Shown: piece after piece, positions 28,088 through 37,038 of the stretch | Position numbering within the stretch: position 1 is the stretch's first letter | How the letters are laid out: the number at the start of each line of letters is the position of its first letter | Assembly (NCBI RefSeq): GCF_029760955.1 | Contig: NZ_CP121682.1 | Location: 2,790,001-2,854,000 of the forward strand | DNA: 64,000 bases | Direction of reading: 5' to 3' | Origin: Streptomyces cathayae | GTDB lineage: Bacteria; Actinomycetota; Actinomycetes; Streptomycetales; Streptomycetaceae | Notes under the pieces: generated by a model | What the model saw: only the letters and a program-made list of their open reading frames with translations | Database searches by the model: none | What the model was told of the DNA's origin: nothing | Translations under genes and position numbers: made by a program

Positions 28088-28473
28088 GGGTTGGCGTACT
28101 CCCGAAATGGTGAGAAGCGCCCTGCGCAGACGGCTGTGGTGCGCGGGCCCTGCCGGGCTGAACACGCCACGGCCTCTCCCCATGTTACGGGCCCGTGGAA
28201 CCGGACACTCGCGCCTCCTCCGCCCGGGGCGCTTCGAGGGGCCGGTGACGTTCCCGTCGTCATGGCCGCTCCCCGCGCTCAGGGGCGGCCCGGGGCCCGT
28301 GCGGCGGGCGTCGTCAGGAACCCCGTGGTCCGGCCCCGTCGCAGTTCAGCAGTGCGGGAAACCGTCCCCCGCGCCCGCCCCGTCCGCGGGCCGCCCGTGC
28401 TGGGCGCCCCGCCGGGGGCGGGGCGTGCGAAAAAAGTGCCGAGATCTCCCTCACGTCGGCGCGGTGGCCGGGA
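28088..28473. other. Intergenic region between typA and the lipoprotein gene
   Basis: 386 bases without a supported gene. It should hold the typA promoter and the end of the upstream lipoprotein transcript. One 9-bp hairpin (CGCCCCGCC 28405-28413 with GGCGGGGCG 28417-28425) lies here. A run of six A on the plus strand (28430-28435) lies on the lipoprotein side, so it is not a standard U-tract terminator for that gene. Confidence 0.4.
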
Positions 28474-30975
28474 CTACCGCGCCGAGGAGGAGACCGAGGG
28501 CTTCCTCGTCTTCTCCGCCGGTGTCCCGGCCGGGCCCCGCGCGCTCTTCTTCAGGAAGCCCATGTCCTCGTAGACGGGGGTGCGGAAACCGAAGGCGCCC
28601 GCGTTGGCCAGGCCCTTCCGGGCCGCGGTGAGCTGGGGGCGCTGGTAGAGGGGGATCGATCCGGCCGCCGCCCAGATGCGGGAGTCGGCCTTGCGGAGCA
28701 GCTCGGCGCGTTTCGCGTCGTTGAGCGTCGTGAGGGCCTGGTCGAAGAGCTGGTCGACCTGGTCGGTGCCGACACGGGTGTAGTTCTGCCCGACGTTCAG
28801 CGAGCCGTCGGCGGACGGGACCGGCTTGGCGTAGACCGGGCGGGCGTCGGTGGCGGGGAAGGCGGTCGCGGGCCAGGAGTAGAGGGCGAGGTCGTACTCA
28901 CCGGCGGCGATGTGGTCCGTGAAGTAGCTCTCGTCGTCGACCGTGGAGATGTCGGTGCGGATACCGACCCGCTCCAGCATCCGTGCGATCCGGTCGGCCA
29001 CGGCGCCCAGGATCTGGGAGCCGGGTCCGGAGGGGAGCACGAAGTCGAGCGTGAGCGCCTTGCCGTCCTTGGCGAGCGGGGCGTTCTCCGCCTGGGCGGG
29101 GGCGGCGGTGCCCTTGGGTGCGTAGGCGCCGGGGGCGCTGTCCCGGTGCAGCCGGGTGTGCTCGGTGCTGTCCTGGGCGAGGTGCTCCGCCGTGCCGCCG
29201 TCACCGCTCTTGTCGTCGTCCGCCGCGTCGTCCTTCGCCGCGTCGTCCTTCGCCGCGTCGTCCTTCGCCGCGTCGTCCTTCGCCGCGTCGTCCTCGCCGA
29301 CGGTGTACGTGCCGTCGTCGTCGCGCTTCGACCCGCTCTTGGAGCTCTTGTCGGACGACCCGGCCTTCTCGCCCTCCGCACCGGCCGCCTTCTCGCCGTC
29401 CTCTTCCTCCGTGTCCCCCTCCTCCTTGTCCCCCTTCTTCTCGTCCTTCTCGTCCTTCTCGTCCTTCCCGTCTTTCCCGGCCTTCCCGGCCTTCTCCTCC
29501 TTCTCGGCCTTCTCGGCCTTCTCCTTCTTCTCGTCCTTCTCCTGGTCGACCGGGCCCCCCGGCACCCAGCCGGCGTCCGCGAGCAGGGCGCGCGCCTCCG
29601 CGGTGTCCTGGGCGCCGAGGGCGCCGCTCCCGTCGGCGTAGGCGGCCTGCCCGGACAGCGCGACATGGCTGCCGACAGGCTCGGCGGGCAGGTCGAGCGG
29701 TTCGAGGACCGCCTTCGCCAGGGCCTCCCGGTCCAGGGCGCGGGCCACGGCGCGGCGGACCCGCTCGTCGGCGAGCGGGCCTTCGTCGCCGTTGAGGGCG
29801 AGCTGGGTGTAGGCGGGCTCCAGCGACTTGCGCACCTCGAACCCGCTGAGGGTCTTCTGCTGACGTGCGTGCGTCGCGGCGGCCTTGCGCTGCTGCTTGC
29901 GGGCGGAGATCTCCTTGTCGGCGGCGTCCTCGTCGGAGCCGTTCGCGACGGCCCAGGAGCGCAGGGCGTGGGCGGCGGACCGGCCGGCGGCGAGCGGGCC
30001 GGCCAAGGGCGCGCTCACCCGTTCGGCCTCTCCCTTCCCGTCCGGTTCGCTCTTCCGCTCGCCGCCCTCCTCGCTCCCGCGTGCGCTTTCGCCCCGCGGG
30101 CCGGCGGCGACGATGCGGCGGGCGCCGGTGGCGTCGATCTCGGCCAGGTCCAGGGTGCCGGCGGTGAGCGCGGCGATCCGTTCGTCGCGGGGCACCGCGC
30201 GCAGCACGATCGTCGAGAGCCGGGGCGGCTCGCCCCACCAGCGGGCGTTGCGGGTGAGGGTGACCTCGTCGCCCTTACGGTCGACCTTCTTCACCTCGAA
30301 CGGGCCGGCGGTGACCTTCAGCTTCTTGCGGGCCCCGTCGTTGAAGGAGTCCGGGGCACCCATGACGTCCTTCGGGTACAGCGGGGTGAACAGGGACTTC
30401 CAGTCGGCGTAGGGGCGGCTGAAGGTGACCTTGACCTCCAGGTCGTCCTTGCCGCGCTCGATCTTCTCGATGCGGTCGTAGCCGGCGTTGCGGGCGGTCC
30501 AGTAGGCGGTGTCCTCGCCGGACAGGGCGCGCCACTGGGCGGCGAAGTCGGCGGCGCCGATCTCGCGGCCGTCGCTCCAGACGGCCTGCTGGTTGAGCCG
30601 GTAGAGGACGACCTGCCGGGGCTCGGTCTCGACGACCTCGGCGGACTCCAGGTAGTCGGCGTTGCGCACCGGGCGGCCCCGGTCGTCCATCCGGTACATC
30701 GACGGCAGGACGGCCTGCGCGATCCGGGTGGTGGTGGCGTCGGCGTCCGACTGGAAGGTGTTCAGGGTGTCCGGGACGGTGTCCACCGCCCAGCGCAGGG
30801 TGCCGCCGTCGGCGATCGACGTGCGGTCGGCGCGGGCGACGTCCCCCGCGGCGAGGGGCCGGCCGGCCGGGTCGTCGGAACTGCATCCGGCCAGCGCGGG
30901 CACCACGAGAGCGCCCGCGGTGAGGAAGACGACCGAGCGCATGACCGCGCGCGGGGCGACGCCGTCGTGGGACAT
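28474..30975 (-). CDS. Peptide-binding lipoprotein with very long charged linker
   Basis: 833 residues, against about 530-600 for SBP_bac_5 proteins. CCGGAGG precedes the ATG. The signal peptide ends PALAGC, Cys about 31, a good lipobox. Both lobes are recognisable (TLRWAVDTVPDTLNTF, NQQAVWSDGREIGAADFAAQW, RRAVARALDREALAKAV, SIPLYQRPQLTA). They are interrupted at about 285-385 by a basic/acidic insert and at about 475-625 by a Lys/Glu/Asp-rich tract ending in DDAAK repeats. No permease or ATPase gene is adjacent, so it is an orphan receptor that may share a transporter or act as a sensor. Confidence 0.88.
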   Translation of the reverse strand: MSHDGVAPRAVMRSVVFLTAGALVVPALAGCSSDDPAGRPLAAGDVARADRTSIADGGTLRWAVDTVPDTLNTFQSDADATTTRIAQAVLPSMYRMDDRGRPVRNADYLESAEVVETEPRQVVLYRLNQQAVWSDGREIGAADFAAQWRALSGEDTAYWTARNAGYDRIEKIERGKDDLEVKVTFSRPYADWKSLFTPLYPKDVMGAPDSFNDGARKKLKVTAGPFEVKKVDRKGDEVTLTRNARWWGEPPRLSTIVLRAVPRDERIAALTAGTLDLAEIDATGARRIVAAGPRGESARGSEEGGERKSEPDGKGEAERVSAPLAGPLAAGRSAAHALRSWAVANGSDEDAADKEISARKQQRKAAATHARQQKTLSGFEVRKSLEPAYTQLALNGDEGPLADERVRRAVARALDREALAKAVLEPLDLPAEPVGSHVALSGQAAYADGSGALGAQDTAEARALLADAGWVPGGPVDQEKDEKKEKAEKAEKEEKAGKAGKDGKDEKDEKDEKKGDKEEGDTEEEDGEKAAGAEGEKAGSSDKSSKSGSKRDDDGTYTVGEDDAAKDDAAKDDAAKDDAAKDDAADDDKSGDGGTAEHLAQDSTEHTRLHRDSAPGAYAPKGTAAPAQAENAPLAKDGKALTLDFVLPSGPGSQILGAVADRIARMLERVGIRTDISTVDDESYFTDHIAAGEYDLALYSWPATAFPATDARPVYAKPVPSADGSLNVGQNYTRVGTDQVDQLFDQALTTLNDAKRAELLRKADSRIWAAAGSIPLYQRPQLTAARKGLANAGAFGFRTPVYEDMGFLKKSARGPAGTPAEKTRKPSVSSSAR
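29221..29294 (-). repeat. Five tandem 15-bp repeats encoding DDAAK units
   Basis: The unit CGCCGCGTCGTCCTT repeats at 29221, 29236, 29251, 29266 and 29281; the last copy lacks its final base. On the coding strand it gives KDDAA repeats inside the lipoprotein linker. Copy number could vary by slippage without shifting the frame. Confidence 0.9.
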
Positions 30976-31277
30976 CTCTGGTTACCTCCGGGGAGCCACG
31001 GACGTTATGATCACTTTTGTCTGTATCTTTGGTGTTCATCTGATGTATGCGGCCACTGAAGAGGAAAGGGTTCGGCAACCGAGAGCGACACGACGACCAC
31101 GGGCGGGAAGCTCACCCGTACGGAGCAGCGCACCGCACGATGCACCCCTGCGCCTCGGCCAATCGGTGCACATCCCTTCACAGCGCAAGGTGTGACGCGC
31201 GACACTCTCAGGCGCATGAACGTTGCCGCCTTGGGCCTGAAGGACCCTGAAGGACCCGCGGGAAGTGAGGGCAAGTC
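30976..31277. other. Divergent promoter region
   Basis: 302 bases between the lipoprotein gene (minus) and the small gene before sdh (plus). A relatively AT-rich stretch near 31005-31060 is the likeliest place for promoters. No gene or strong dyad was seen. Confidence 0.4.
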
Positions 31278-31571
31278 ATGTCCGTGCACGACGAACTGGC
31301 ATCCGTCCAGCGCAGCCTCGACGACCTGATCCGGTCGGTGGGACGCCTGGAGAAACAGCTCGGCAGCGGCGGCCTGGAGATGCGCCGCGTCCGATCCGAC
31401 ACCAATCATCTGCGGGAGAGCGTCGCTCTGCTGCGGGAGACGGCCACGGCCGGGACCACCGCACCGAAGCGGCCCGATCTCGTCACCATCTCCGACACGC
31501 CGTACGACCCCTCCCTGTGGGTGGACTCGGACGACGAGGGCCTCGGCGTCCGCGACCGCCGCGCCCCCTGA
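31278..31571 (+). CDS. Conserved small coiled-coil protein upstream of sdh
   Basis: 97 residues starting MSVHDELASVQRSLDDLI. The first 60 residues have a heptad-like pattern (LASVQRSLDDLIRSVGRLEK, TNHLRESVALLRETA), suggesting a coiled coil. The C-terminus is acidic with a Trp (DPSLWVDSDDEGLG). A GAGGG-type site lies about 8 bases upstream. It sits 48 bases before the sdh cytochrome gene and is probably co-transcribed. No known function. Confidence 0.75.
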   Translation: MSVHDELASVQRSLDDLIRSVGRLEKQLGSGGLEMRRVRSDTNHLRESVALLRETATAGTTAPKRPDLVTISDTPYDPSLWVDSDDEGLGVRDRRAP

Positions 31572-31619
31572 CCCCCGCCGGACCCGCAGTGCCCCCCTGA
31601 CCCCTACCGGAGCGGACAA

Positions 31620-32456
31620 GTGGCCACTGGTACGGAACCCCCTGCCACCGAACCCCACCCCCGACGTACCGGTGTGCGCACCGGTACCCGCGCCGCGATC
31701 GCCGCTCCGCATCTGCGGACCGACCGCTGGTGGCTGGCCCCGGCCGCCACCGCGGCCGGTCTGCTCGCCTTCGTCGTCTACTCGACCTGGCGGGCCTTCG
31801 CGAACGCCGACTACTACGCGGCGCCGTACGTCTCGCCGTTCTACTCCCCGTGCCTCGCGGAGAACTGCGAGACGATGCGCGCCGGACCCAACTGGGAGCT
31901 GTTCGGCGGCTGGTGGGGCATCTCACCGGCGATCATCATCCTGGTCTTCCCGCTCGGCTTCCGCCTGACCTGCTACTACTACCGCAAGGCCTACTACCGG
32001 GGCTTCTGGGCCGCACCGCCGGCCTGCGCGGTGGCCGAGCCGCACCGGAAGTACTCCGGGGAGACCCGCTTCCCGCTGATCCTGCAGAACGTCCACCGGT
32101 ACTTCTTCTACGCGGCGCTCCTGGTCGCCGGGGTGCTGACCTACGACACCGTCCTCGCCTTCCGCGACGAGCACTACGCGTGGGGCCACATGGGGCTCGG
32201 CACCCTCGTCTTCCTGGTCAACATCGCACTGATCTGGCTGTACACCATCTCCTGTCACTCCTGCCGGCACATCGTCGGCGGAAAACTCAAGCACTTCTCG
32301 AAGCATCCCGTGCGCTACCGGATGTGGCAGTGGGTGAGCCGGCTGAACGCCCGGCACATGCAGCTCGCCTGGGCGTCGCTGGTGAGCGTGGCGGTCGCCG
32401 ACTTCTACGTCTATCTCCTCGCGTCCGGCGCCTTCGACGATCCGCGCTTCTTCTGA
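31620..32456 (+). CDS. sdhC: Succinate dehydrogenase/fumarate reductase membrane subunit
   Basis: 278 residues from a GTG with a GGAG-like site upstream. About five membrane helices are visible (WLAPAATAAGLLAFVVYSTW, ISPAIIILVFPLGFRLTCYY, YFFYAALLVAGVLTYDTVL, LGTLVFLVNIALIWLYT, WASLVSVAVADFYVYLLAS). His residues in or near helices (NVHRYF, GHMGLG, SCHSCRH) are candidate heme ligands. It matches the long membrane-anchor type of actinobacterial Sdh1-like enzymes and should pass electrons between menaquinone and the catalytic subunits. Followed 18 bases later by the flavoprotein gene. Confidence 0.88.
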   Translation: MATGTEPPATEPHPRRTGVRTGTRAAIAAPHLRTDRWWLAPAATAAGLLAFVVYSTWRAFANADYYAAPYVSPFYSPCLAENCETMRAGPNWELFGGWWGISPAIIILVFPLGFRLTCYYYRKAYYRGFWAAPPACAVAEPHRKYSGETRFPLILQNVHRYFFYAALLVAGVLTYDTVLAFRDEHYAWGHMGLGTLVFLVNIALIWLYTISCHSCRHIVGGKLKHFSKHPVRYRMWQWVSRLNARHMQLAWASLVSVAVADFYVYLLASGAFDDPRFF

Positions 32457-32474
32457 TGAGTGGGGCCCTTTGAG

Positions 32475-34454
32475 ATGACCGTGGTCGACCGGCAGGAATG
32501 GGACGTCGTCGTGGTCGGTGCGGGCGGCGCCGGGCTGCGCGCCGCCATCGAGGCACGCGAGCGGGGGGCGCGTACGGCGGTGATCTGCAAGTCGCTGTTC
32601 GGCAAGGCGCACACCGTGATGGCCGAGGGCGGCATCGCCGCCGCCATGGCCAACGCCAACGAGCACGACACCTGGCAGGTCCACTTCCGCGACACCATGC
32701 GCGGCGGGAAGTTCCTCAACCAGTGGCGGATGGCCGAGCTGCACGCCCGGGAGGCGCCGCAGCGGGTGTGGGAGCTGGAGACCTGGGGCGCCCTGTTCGA
32801 CCGGACCAAGGACGGCCGGATCTCGCAGCGCAACTTCGGCGGCCACGAGTACCCCCGCCTCGCGCACGTCGGCGACCGCACCGGCCTGGAGCTGATCCGC
32901 ACCCTCCAGCAGCGGATCGTCGCGCTCCAGCAGGAGGACTTCCGGGAGACCGGGGAGTACGAGTCCCGGCTGAAGGTCTTCCAGGAGTGCACGGTCACCC
33001 GGGTGCTGAAGGACGGGCCCCGTGTCTCCGGCGTCTTCGGCTACGAGCGGGAGTCCGGCCGTTTCTTCGTGCTGGAGGCGCCCGCCGTGGTCCTCGCGAC
33101 GGGTGGCATCGGCAAGTCGTTCAAGGTGACGTCGAACTCGTGGGAGTACACCGGGGACGGCCACGCGCTGGCGCTGCTGGCCGGGGCCCCGCTGCTCAAC
33201 ATGGAGTTCGTGCAGTTCCATCCGACGGGCATGGTCTGGCCGCCGTCGGTGAAGGGCATCCTGGTCACCGAGTCGGTGCGCGGCGACGGCGGGGTGCTGC
33301 GCAACTCCGAGGGCAAGCGGTTCATGTTCGACTACGTGCCGGACGTCTTCAAGGAGAAGTACGCCGAGTCCGAGGAGGAGGGCGACCGCTGGTACGACGA
33401 CCCGGACCGCAACCGGCGTCCCCCCGAACTGCTCCCCCGCGACGAGGTCGCCCGCGCGATCAACGCCGAGGTCAAGGCGGGCCGCGGCTCCCCGCACGGC
33501 GGGGTCTTCCTGGACGTGTCCACCCGGATGCCCGCCGACGTCATCAAGCGCCGGCTGCCGTCGATGTACCACCAGTTCAAGGAGCTGGCGGACGTCGACA
33601 TCACGGCGGAGGCGATGGAGGTCGGGCCGACCTGCCACTACGTGATGGGCGGCATCGCCGTCGACTCCGACACGGCGGCGACGCGCGGGGTGCCGGGGCT
33701 GTTCGCGGCCGGTGAGGTGGCCGGCGGGATGCACGGCTCCAACCGGCTGGGCGGGAACTCCCTGTCCGACCTGCTGGTGTTCGGGCGCCGGGCGGGCCTG
33801 CACGCGGCCGAGCACGCGGGGGCGTACCCCGCCGGGCGGGATGCCGGGGCAGGCGCCGGGCGGCCCCGGGTGGACGACGCCCAGGTCGACGCCGCGGCGG
33901 CGGAGGCCCTGCGCCCCTTCTCCGCCGAGGCCGGGGCCGGGGCCGGGGAGCCGGCGAAGGGGCCGGCGCCCGCTCCGGAGAACCCGTACACCCTGCACCA
34001 GGAACTCCAGCAGACGATGAACGACCTGGTCGGCATCATCCGCCGGGAGCACGAGATGGAGGAGGCCCTGCACAAGCTCGCCGAGCTGCGGGGGCGGGCG
34101 CGCCGGGCCGGGGTCGAGGGGCACCGGCAGTTCAACCCGGGCTGGCACCTCGCCCTGGACCTGCGGAACATGCTGCTGGTCAGCGAGTGTGTGGCACGGG
34201 CCGCGCGGGAGCGCACCGAGTCGCGCGGCGGGCACACCCGCGAGGACCACTCCGCGATGGAACGCGCCTGGCGCAACGTCAATCTGCTGTGCGCGATGAC
34301 CGATCCCACCGGCGGCACCGCGGCCACCGCCCCGGAGCGCGGCCAGATCACCCTGACCCGGGAGACCACCGAACCCATCCGCCCCGACCTGCTCGCCCTC
34401 TTCGAGAAGGAGGAGCTGGTCAAGTACCTCGCCGAAGAGGAGCTGTACGAGTGA
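32475..34454 (+). CDS. sdhA: Succinate dehydrogenase/fumarate reductase flavoprotein subunit
   Basis: 659 residues. The N-terminal FAD Rossmann motif is VVVVGAGGAGLRAAIEARE. The His for covalent FAD lies in AHTVMAEGGIAAAM. Substrate-site motifs include QFHPTGMVWPP, VTESVRGDGGVLRN and HGSNRLGGNSLSDLLVFG. About 45 Ala/Gly/Pro-rich residues interrupt the region near 460-510, before the helical C-terminal domain. ATG 32475 is preferred; GTG 32460 is possible. The stop overlaps the iron-sulfur gene's GTG by 4 bases. Oxidises succinate or reduces fumarate at the membrane. Confidence 0.94.
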   Translation: MTVVDRQEWDVVVVGAGGAGLRAAIEARERGARTAVICKSLFGKAHTVMAEGGIAAAMANANEHDTWQVHFRDTMRGGKFLNQWRMAELHAREAPQRVWELETWGALFDRTKDGRISQRNFGGHEYPRLAHVGDRTGLELIRTLQQRIVALQQEDFRETGEYESRLKVFQECTVTRVLKDGPRVSGVFGYERESGRFFVLEAPAVVLATGGIGKSFKVTSNSWEYTGDGHALALLAGAPLLNMEFVQFHPTGMVWPPSVKGILVTESVRGDGGVLRNSEGKRFMFDYVPDVFKEKYAESEEEGDRWYDDPDRNRRPPELLPRDEVARAINAEVKAGRGSPHGGVFLDVSTRMPADVIKRRLPSMYHQFKELADVDITAEAMEVGPTCHYVMGGIAVDSDTAATRGVPGLFAAGEVAGGMHGSNRLGGNSLSDLLVFGRRAGLHAAEHAGAYPAGRDAGAGAGRPRVDDAQVDAAAAEALRPFSAEAGAGAGEPAKGPAPAPENPYTLHQELQQTMNDLVGIIRREHEMEEALHKLAELRGRARRAGVEGHRQFNPGWHLALDLRNMLLVSECVARAARERTESRGGHTREDHSAMERAWRNVNLLCAMTDPTGGTAATAPERGQITLTRETTEPIRPDLLALFEKEELVKYLAEEELYE

Positions 34455-35215
34455 GCAGCTATGAGGCCCGCTTCAAGGTGTGGCGGGGGGATGTCGGGGG
34501 CGGCGGCCTGGAGGACTTCCGGGTCGAGGTGAACGACGGCGAGGTGGTCCTCGACATCGTCCACCGGCTCCAGGCCACCCAGGCCCCCGACCTGGCCGTG
34601 CGCTGGAACTGCAAGGCCGGCAAGTGCGGTTCGTGCTCGGCGGAGATCAACGGGCGTCCCCGGCTGCTGTGCATGACCCGGATGTCGGTGTTCGACCGGG
34701 ACGAGACGATCACGGTGACCCCGCTGCGGGCCTTCCCGGTGATCCGCGACCTGGTGACCGACGTCGGCTTCAACTACACGAAGGCCCGTCAGGTGCCCGC
34801 CTTCGTACCGCCGGAGGGCCTCGGGCCCGGCGAGTACCGGATGACGCAGGAGGACGTGGACCGCTCCCAGGAGTTCCGCAAGTGCATCGAGTGCTTCCTG
34901 TGCCAGGACGTCTGCCATGTGGTCCGCGACCACGAGGAGAACAAGCAGGCGTTCGCGGGGCCGCGGTTCCTGATGCGGGTGGCGGAGCTGGACATGCATC
35001 CGCTGGACGCCGCCGAGGACACCGGCCTGGACCGCGGGGCCACGGCCCAGGACGAGCACGGACTCGGCTACTGCAACATCACCAAGTGCTGCACGGAGGT
35101 GTGCCCCGAAGGCATCAAGATCACGGACAACGCGCTGATCCCGCTGAAGGAACGGGCGGCCGACCGCAAGTACGACCCGCTGGTGTGGCTGGGATCGAAG
35201 ATCAGGCGGCGTTAG
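34451..35215 (+). CDS. sdhB: Succinate dehydrogenase/fumarate reductase iron-sulfur subunit
   Basis: 254 residues from GTG 34451 (VSSYEARFKVWRGD), overlapping the flavoprotein stop by 4 bases (GTGA). The 2Fe-2S ferredoxin-like domain has CKAGKCGSCSAEIN and a distal Cys (LLCMTRM). The C-terminal domain has two Cys groups, CIECFLCQDVCH and CNITKCCTEVCPEG, for the 4Fe-4S and 3Fe-4S or 4Fe-4S centres. It links flavin to the membrane anchor. Confidence 0.94.
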   Translation: MSSYEARFKVWRGDVGGGGLEDFRVEVNDGEVVLDIVHRLQATQAPDLAVRWNCKAGKCGSCSAEINGRPRLLCMTRMSVFDRDETITVTPLRAFPVIRDLVTDVGFNYTKARQVPAFVPPEGLGPGEYRMTQEDVDRSQEFRKCIECFLCQDVCHVVRDHEENKQAFAGPRFLMRVAELDMHPLDAAEDTGLDRGATAQDEHGLGYCNITKCCTEVCPEGIKITDNALIPLKERAADRKYDPLVWLGSKIRRR

Positions 35216-35220
35216 AGTCG

Positions 35221-36351
35221 TCAGGGGGTCACCCAGCCCTCCCGGTACTCGTCCCAGTTCGTCTCCGTCGCCGCGAAGTCGATGTACGGGGCGACACCGA
35301 AGAGCTTCCGGTCGGCGTCCGTTCGGGAGAGGCCGAGGCGGACGCCGCGCACGGCGGCGGCGACGGTCTCGGCATGGCCCCAGTGGCTGAAGTTGCTCTC
35401 GTGGTAGAAGGGCAGGCCCATCAGCAGATGAGTGGTGGGCGGGGTGACCTCCAGGGCGAGGGAGGTCTGCAGGGCCACGTAACCGCCGTACGTGCCCTCC
35501 AGCGGCTGCGCCGTGTCGTACGACATCACGACGATCTGGTCGACGCGCCGGGCGACCTGGCCGAAGAACTCCTGGGACCACCACTTGGGGTGCTCGGCGA
35601 AGAGACCGGCGACGGTGTGCAGGGCCGGCAGCGGGTCGATCTGGTGGGCGGCCACGGACAGTTGCGCGTCCCGGGCACGGGTGACGGCCCGCAGGTCGTC
35701 CAGGAGGGAGAGGTAGTCCCGGTCGCCGGAGTGCAGGGGCTCCAGGTCGAGGTGGACGCCGTCGTAGCCCACGTCCAGGACCTGACCGGCGCTGCGGACG
35801 ACGGCGGCGCGGGTGGCAGTGCGTTCCAGGCGCATGCCGTCGGGGCCCTCGGTGGCGAGGACGTCGCCGAGGAAGGCCTGGACGCGGACGCCGGGCAGCT
35901 CGCGGTGCACGGCGTCGATCAGCCAGCCGGCCTCGGGGTACCGGGACTCGGGCAGGGTGCCGTCGTGCTCCATGGGTCCCGTGTGGACGTACAGGTCGCG
36001 GATGCCGGTGCCGTCGAGCCGACGGGCCAGCGCGGTGACGTCGGCGTCCTTCTTCCGCCCGTCGACCCAGGCGTGCCCGAGCCAGAGGGCGTCCCGGCCC
36101 CGGGTGTACGTCCCGTCGGCGGGGTCGCCGGCGAAGTTGACCCGCAGCACCGCCCCGGCGGTCAGCAGCGGCACCAGGACGACGAGCACGACCGCGAGCG
36201 CGGCCCACATGAGCCGGCGCTTCCAGCTCCGGGGCCGTCCACCCGGCCGGTCCCGGGTGTGCTCCGCGTCAGCGGGTCCGGGGGCGGCCGACTCCGCGGG
36301 TTCAGTGGGCTCCGTGCGTTCAGTGGACTTCGTGGGCTCCGTACCTGACAT
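35221..36351 (-). CDS. Membrane-anchored glycosyl-hydrolase-like (GH18-type fold) protein
   Basis: 376 residues from ATG 36351 (MSGTEPTKSTERTEPT), with GGAGGGGA upstream. A Glu/Thr/Pro-rich cytoplasmic tail, a single membrane segment (about 50-72, LMWAALAVVLVVLVPLLTAGA) and an outside TIM-barrel-like domain. YDGVHLDLEPLHSGDRDYL has the spacing of a GH18 DxxDxE-type strand (DLE), and VDQIVVMSYDTAQ resembles a later strand. Ends with a conserved Trp-rich tail. It may act on a cell-envelope polysaccharide; catalysis is unproven. Convergent with sdhB, only 5 bases apart. Confidence 0.75.
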   Translation of the reverse strand: MSGTEPTKSTERTEPTEPAESAAPGPADAEHTRDRPGGRPRSWKRRLMWAALAVVLVVLVPLLTAGAVLRVNFAGDPADGTYTRGRDALWLGHAWVDGRKKDADVTALARRLDGTGIRDLYVHTGPMEHDGTLPESRYPEAGWLIDAVHRELPGVRVQAFLGDVLATEGPDGMRLERTATRAAVVRSAGQVLDVGYDGVHLDLEPLHSGDRDYLSLLDDLRAVTRARDAQLSVAAHQIDPLPALHTVAGLFAEHPKWWSQEFFGQVARRVDQIVVMSYDTAQPLEGTYGGYVALQTSLALEVTPPTTHLLMGLPFYHESNFSHWGHAETVAAAVRGVRLGLSRTDADRKLFGVAPYIDFAATETNWDEYREGWVTP

Positions 36352-36437
36352 CGCGCGTCCCCTCCGCCGCCGGCCCGTCCGGGCCGCACGGCTGATCTTG
36401 CGGAGGAGGACGAGGACGGGGGGCCCGCGGTTGCGTT

Positions 36438-36995
36438 TCAGGCGTCGGGGGAAGCGTGCCGTTCGTGCACGTGTCCGTCCAGGGGGGAGGCGGGTGGTGC
36501 GGCCGGGAGGACACCGGTCCGTGCGAAACCGGCCTTCTCGGCGACGCGGCAGGACGCCATGTTGTCGGCCTGGTGCACCAGTTCCAGGCGGGTCAGGCCT
36601 TCCCGGGCGAAGGCCTCGAACGCCCAGTCGGTCAGCGCCGTCAGAGCCCGGTGGGCCACTCCCCGGCCGCGGGCGTGTGCCGCGGTCCAGTAACCCACCT
36701 CGGCACAACCCGATCCCCTGGCCGCGTACTTGAGGACGACGTGGCCGACGAGCCGCGGCGTGGAGCCGGGAACTCCCGTCTCCCGCACGGCGAACGCGAA
36801 CCTGTCCCCCGTCTCCCAGCCCCGCTGCTGTGCCGTCACCCAGCGCGTCGCGCTCGCCTCGTCGTGCACGTCGGCGCTCGTCCAGCGGCGCATCGCCTCG
36901 TCCTGGAACAACTCGGCCAGGCCGGCGGAGTCCTCCGGGTTCCAGGGCCGCAGGGTGAGGGTGTCGGCTGCCAGGCGTAACGGGATCGAGGACAT
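36438..36995 (-). CDS. GNAT acetyltransferase, RimJ/RimL type
   Basis: 185 residues. The N-terminal LTLRPWNPEDSAGLAELFQD and the acetyl-CoA loop region AEVGYWTAAHARGRGVAHRAL, then LTRLELVHQADNMASCRVAEKAGF, give the full GNAT order. GRGVAHRAL is the Q/RxxGxA pyrophosphate-binding motif, and the NMASCRVAEKAGF segment is typical of RimJ/RimL acetyltransferases acting on protein N-termini or small amines. Substrate unknown. Confidence 0.88.
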   Translation of the reverse strand: MSSIPLRLAADTLTLRPWNPEDSAGLAELFQDEAMRRWTSADVHDEASATRWVTAQQRGWETGDRFAFAVRETGVPGSTPRLVGHVVLKYAARGSGCAEVGYWTAAHARGRGVAHRALTALTDWAFEAFAREGLTRLELVHQADNMASCRVAEKAGFARTGVLPAAPPASPLDGHVHERHASPDA

Positions 36996-37038
36996 GGGTG
37001 CGAGCGTAGCCGGACGGCGGTCGGTCGACGTGTCGGGG

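Noticed and set aside
28405..28435. Hairpin next to six A bases considered as a Rho-independent terminator
   Set aside because: The A-run would act only for plus-strand transcription, and no plus-strand gene ends there.
31923..34250. A 775-residue minus-strand open frame across the sdh genes
   Set aside because: It lies opposite three genes with complete flavin, iron-sulfur and heme features and has no recognisable domain.
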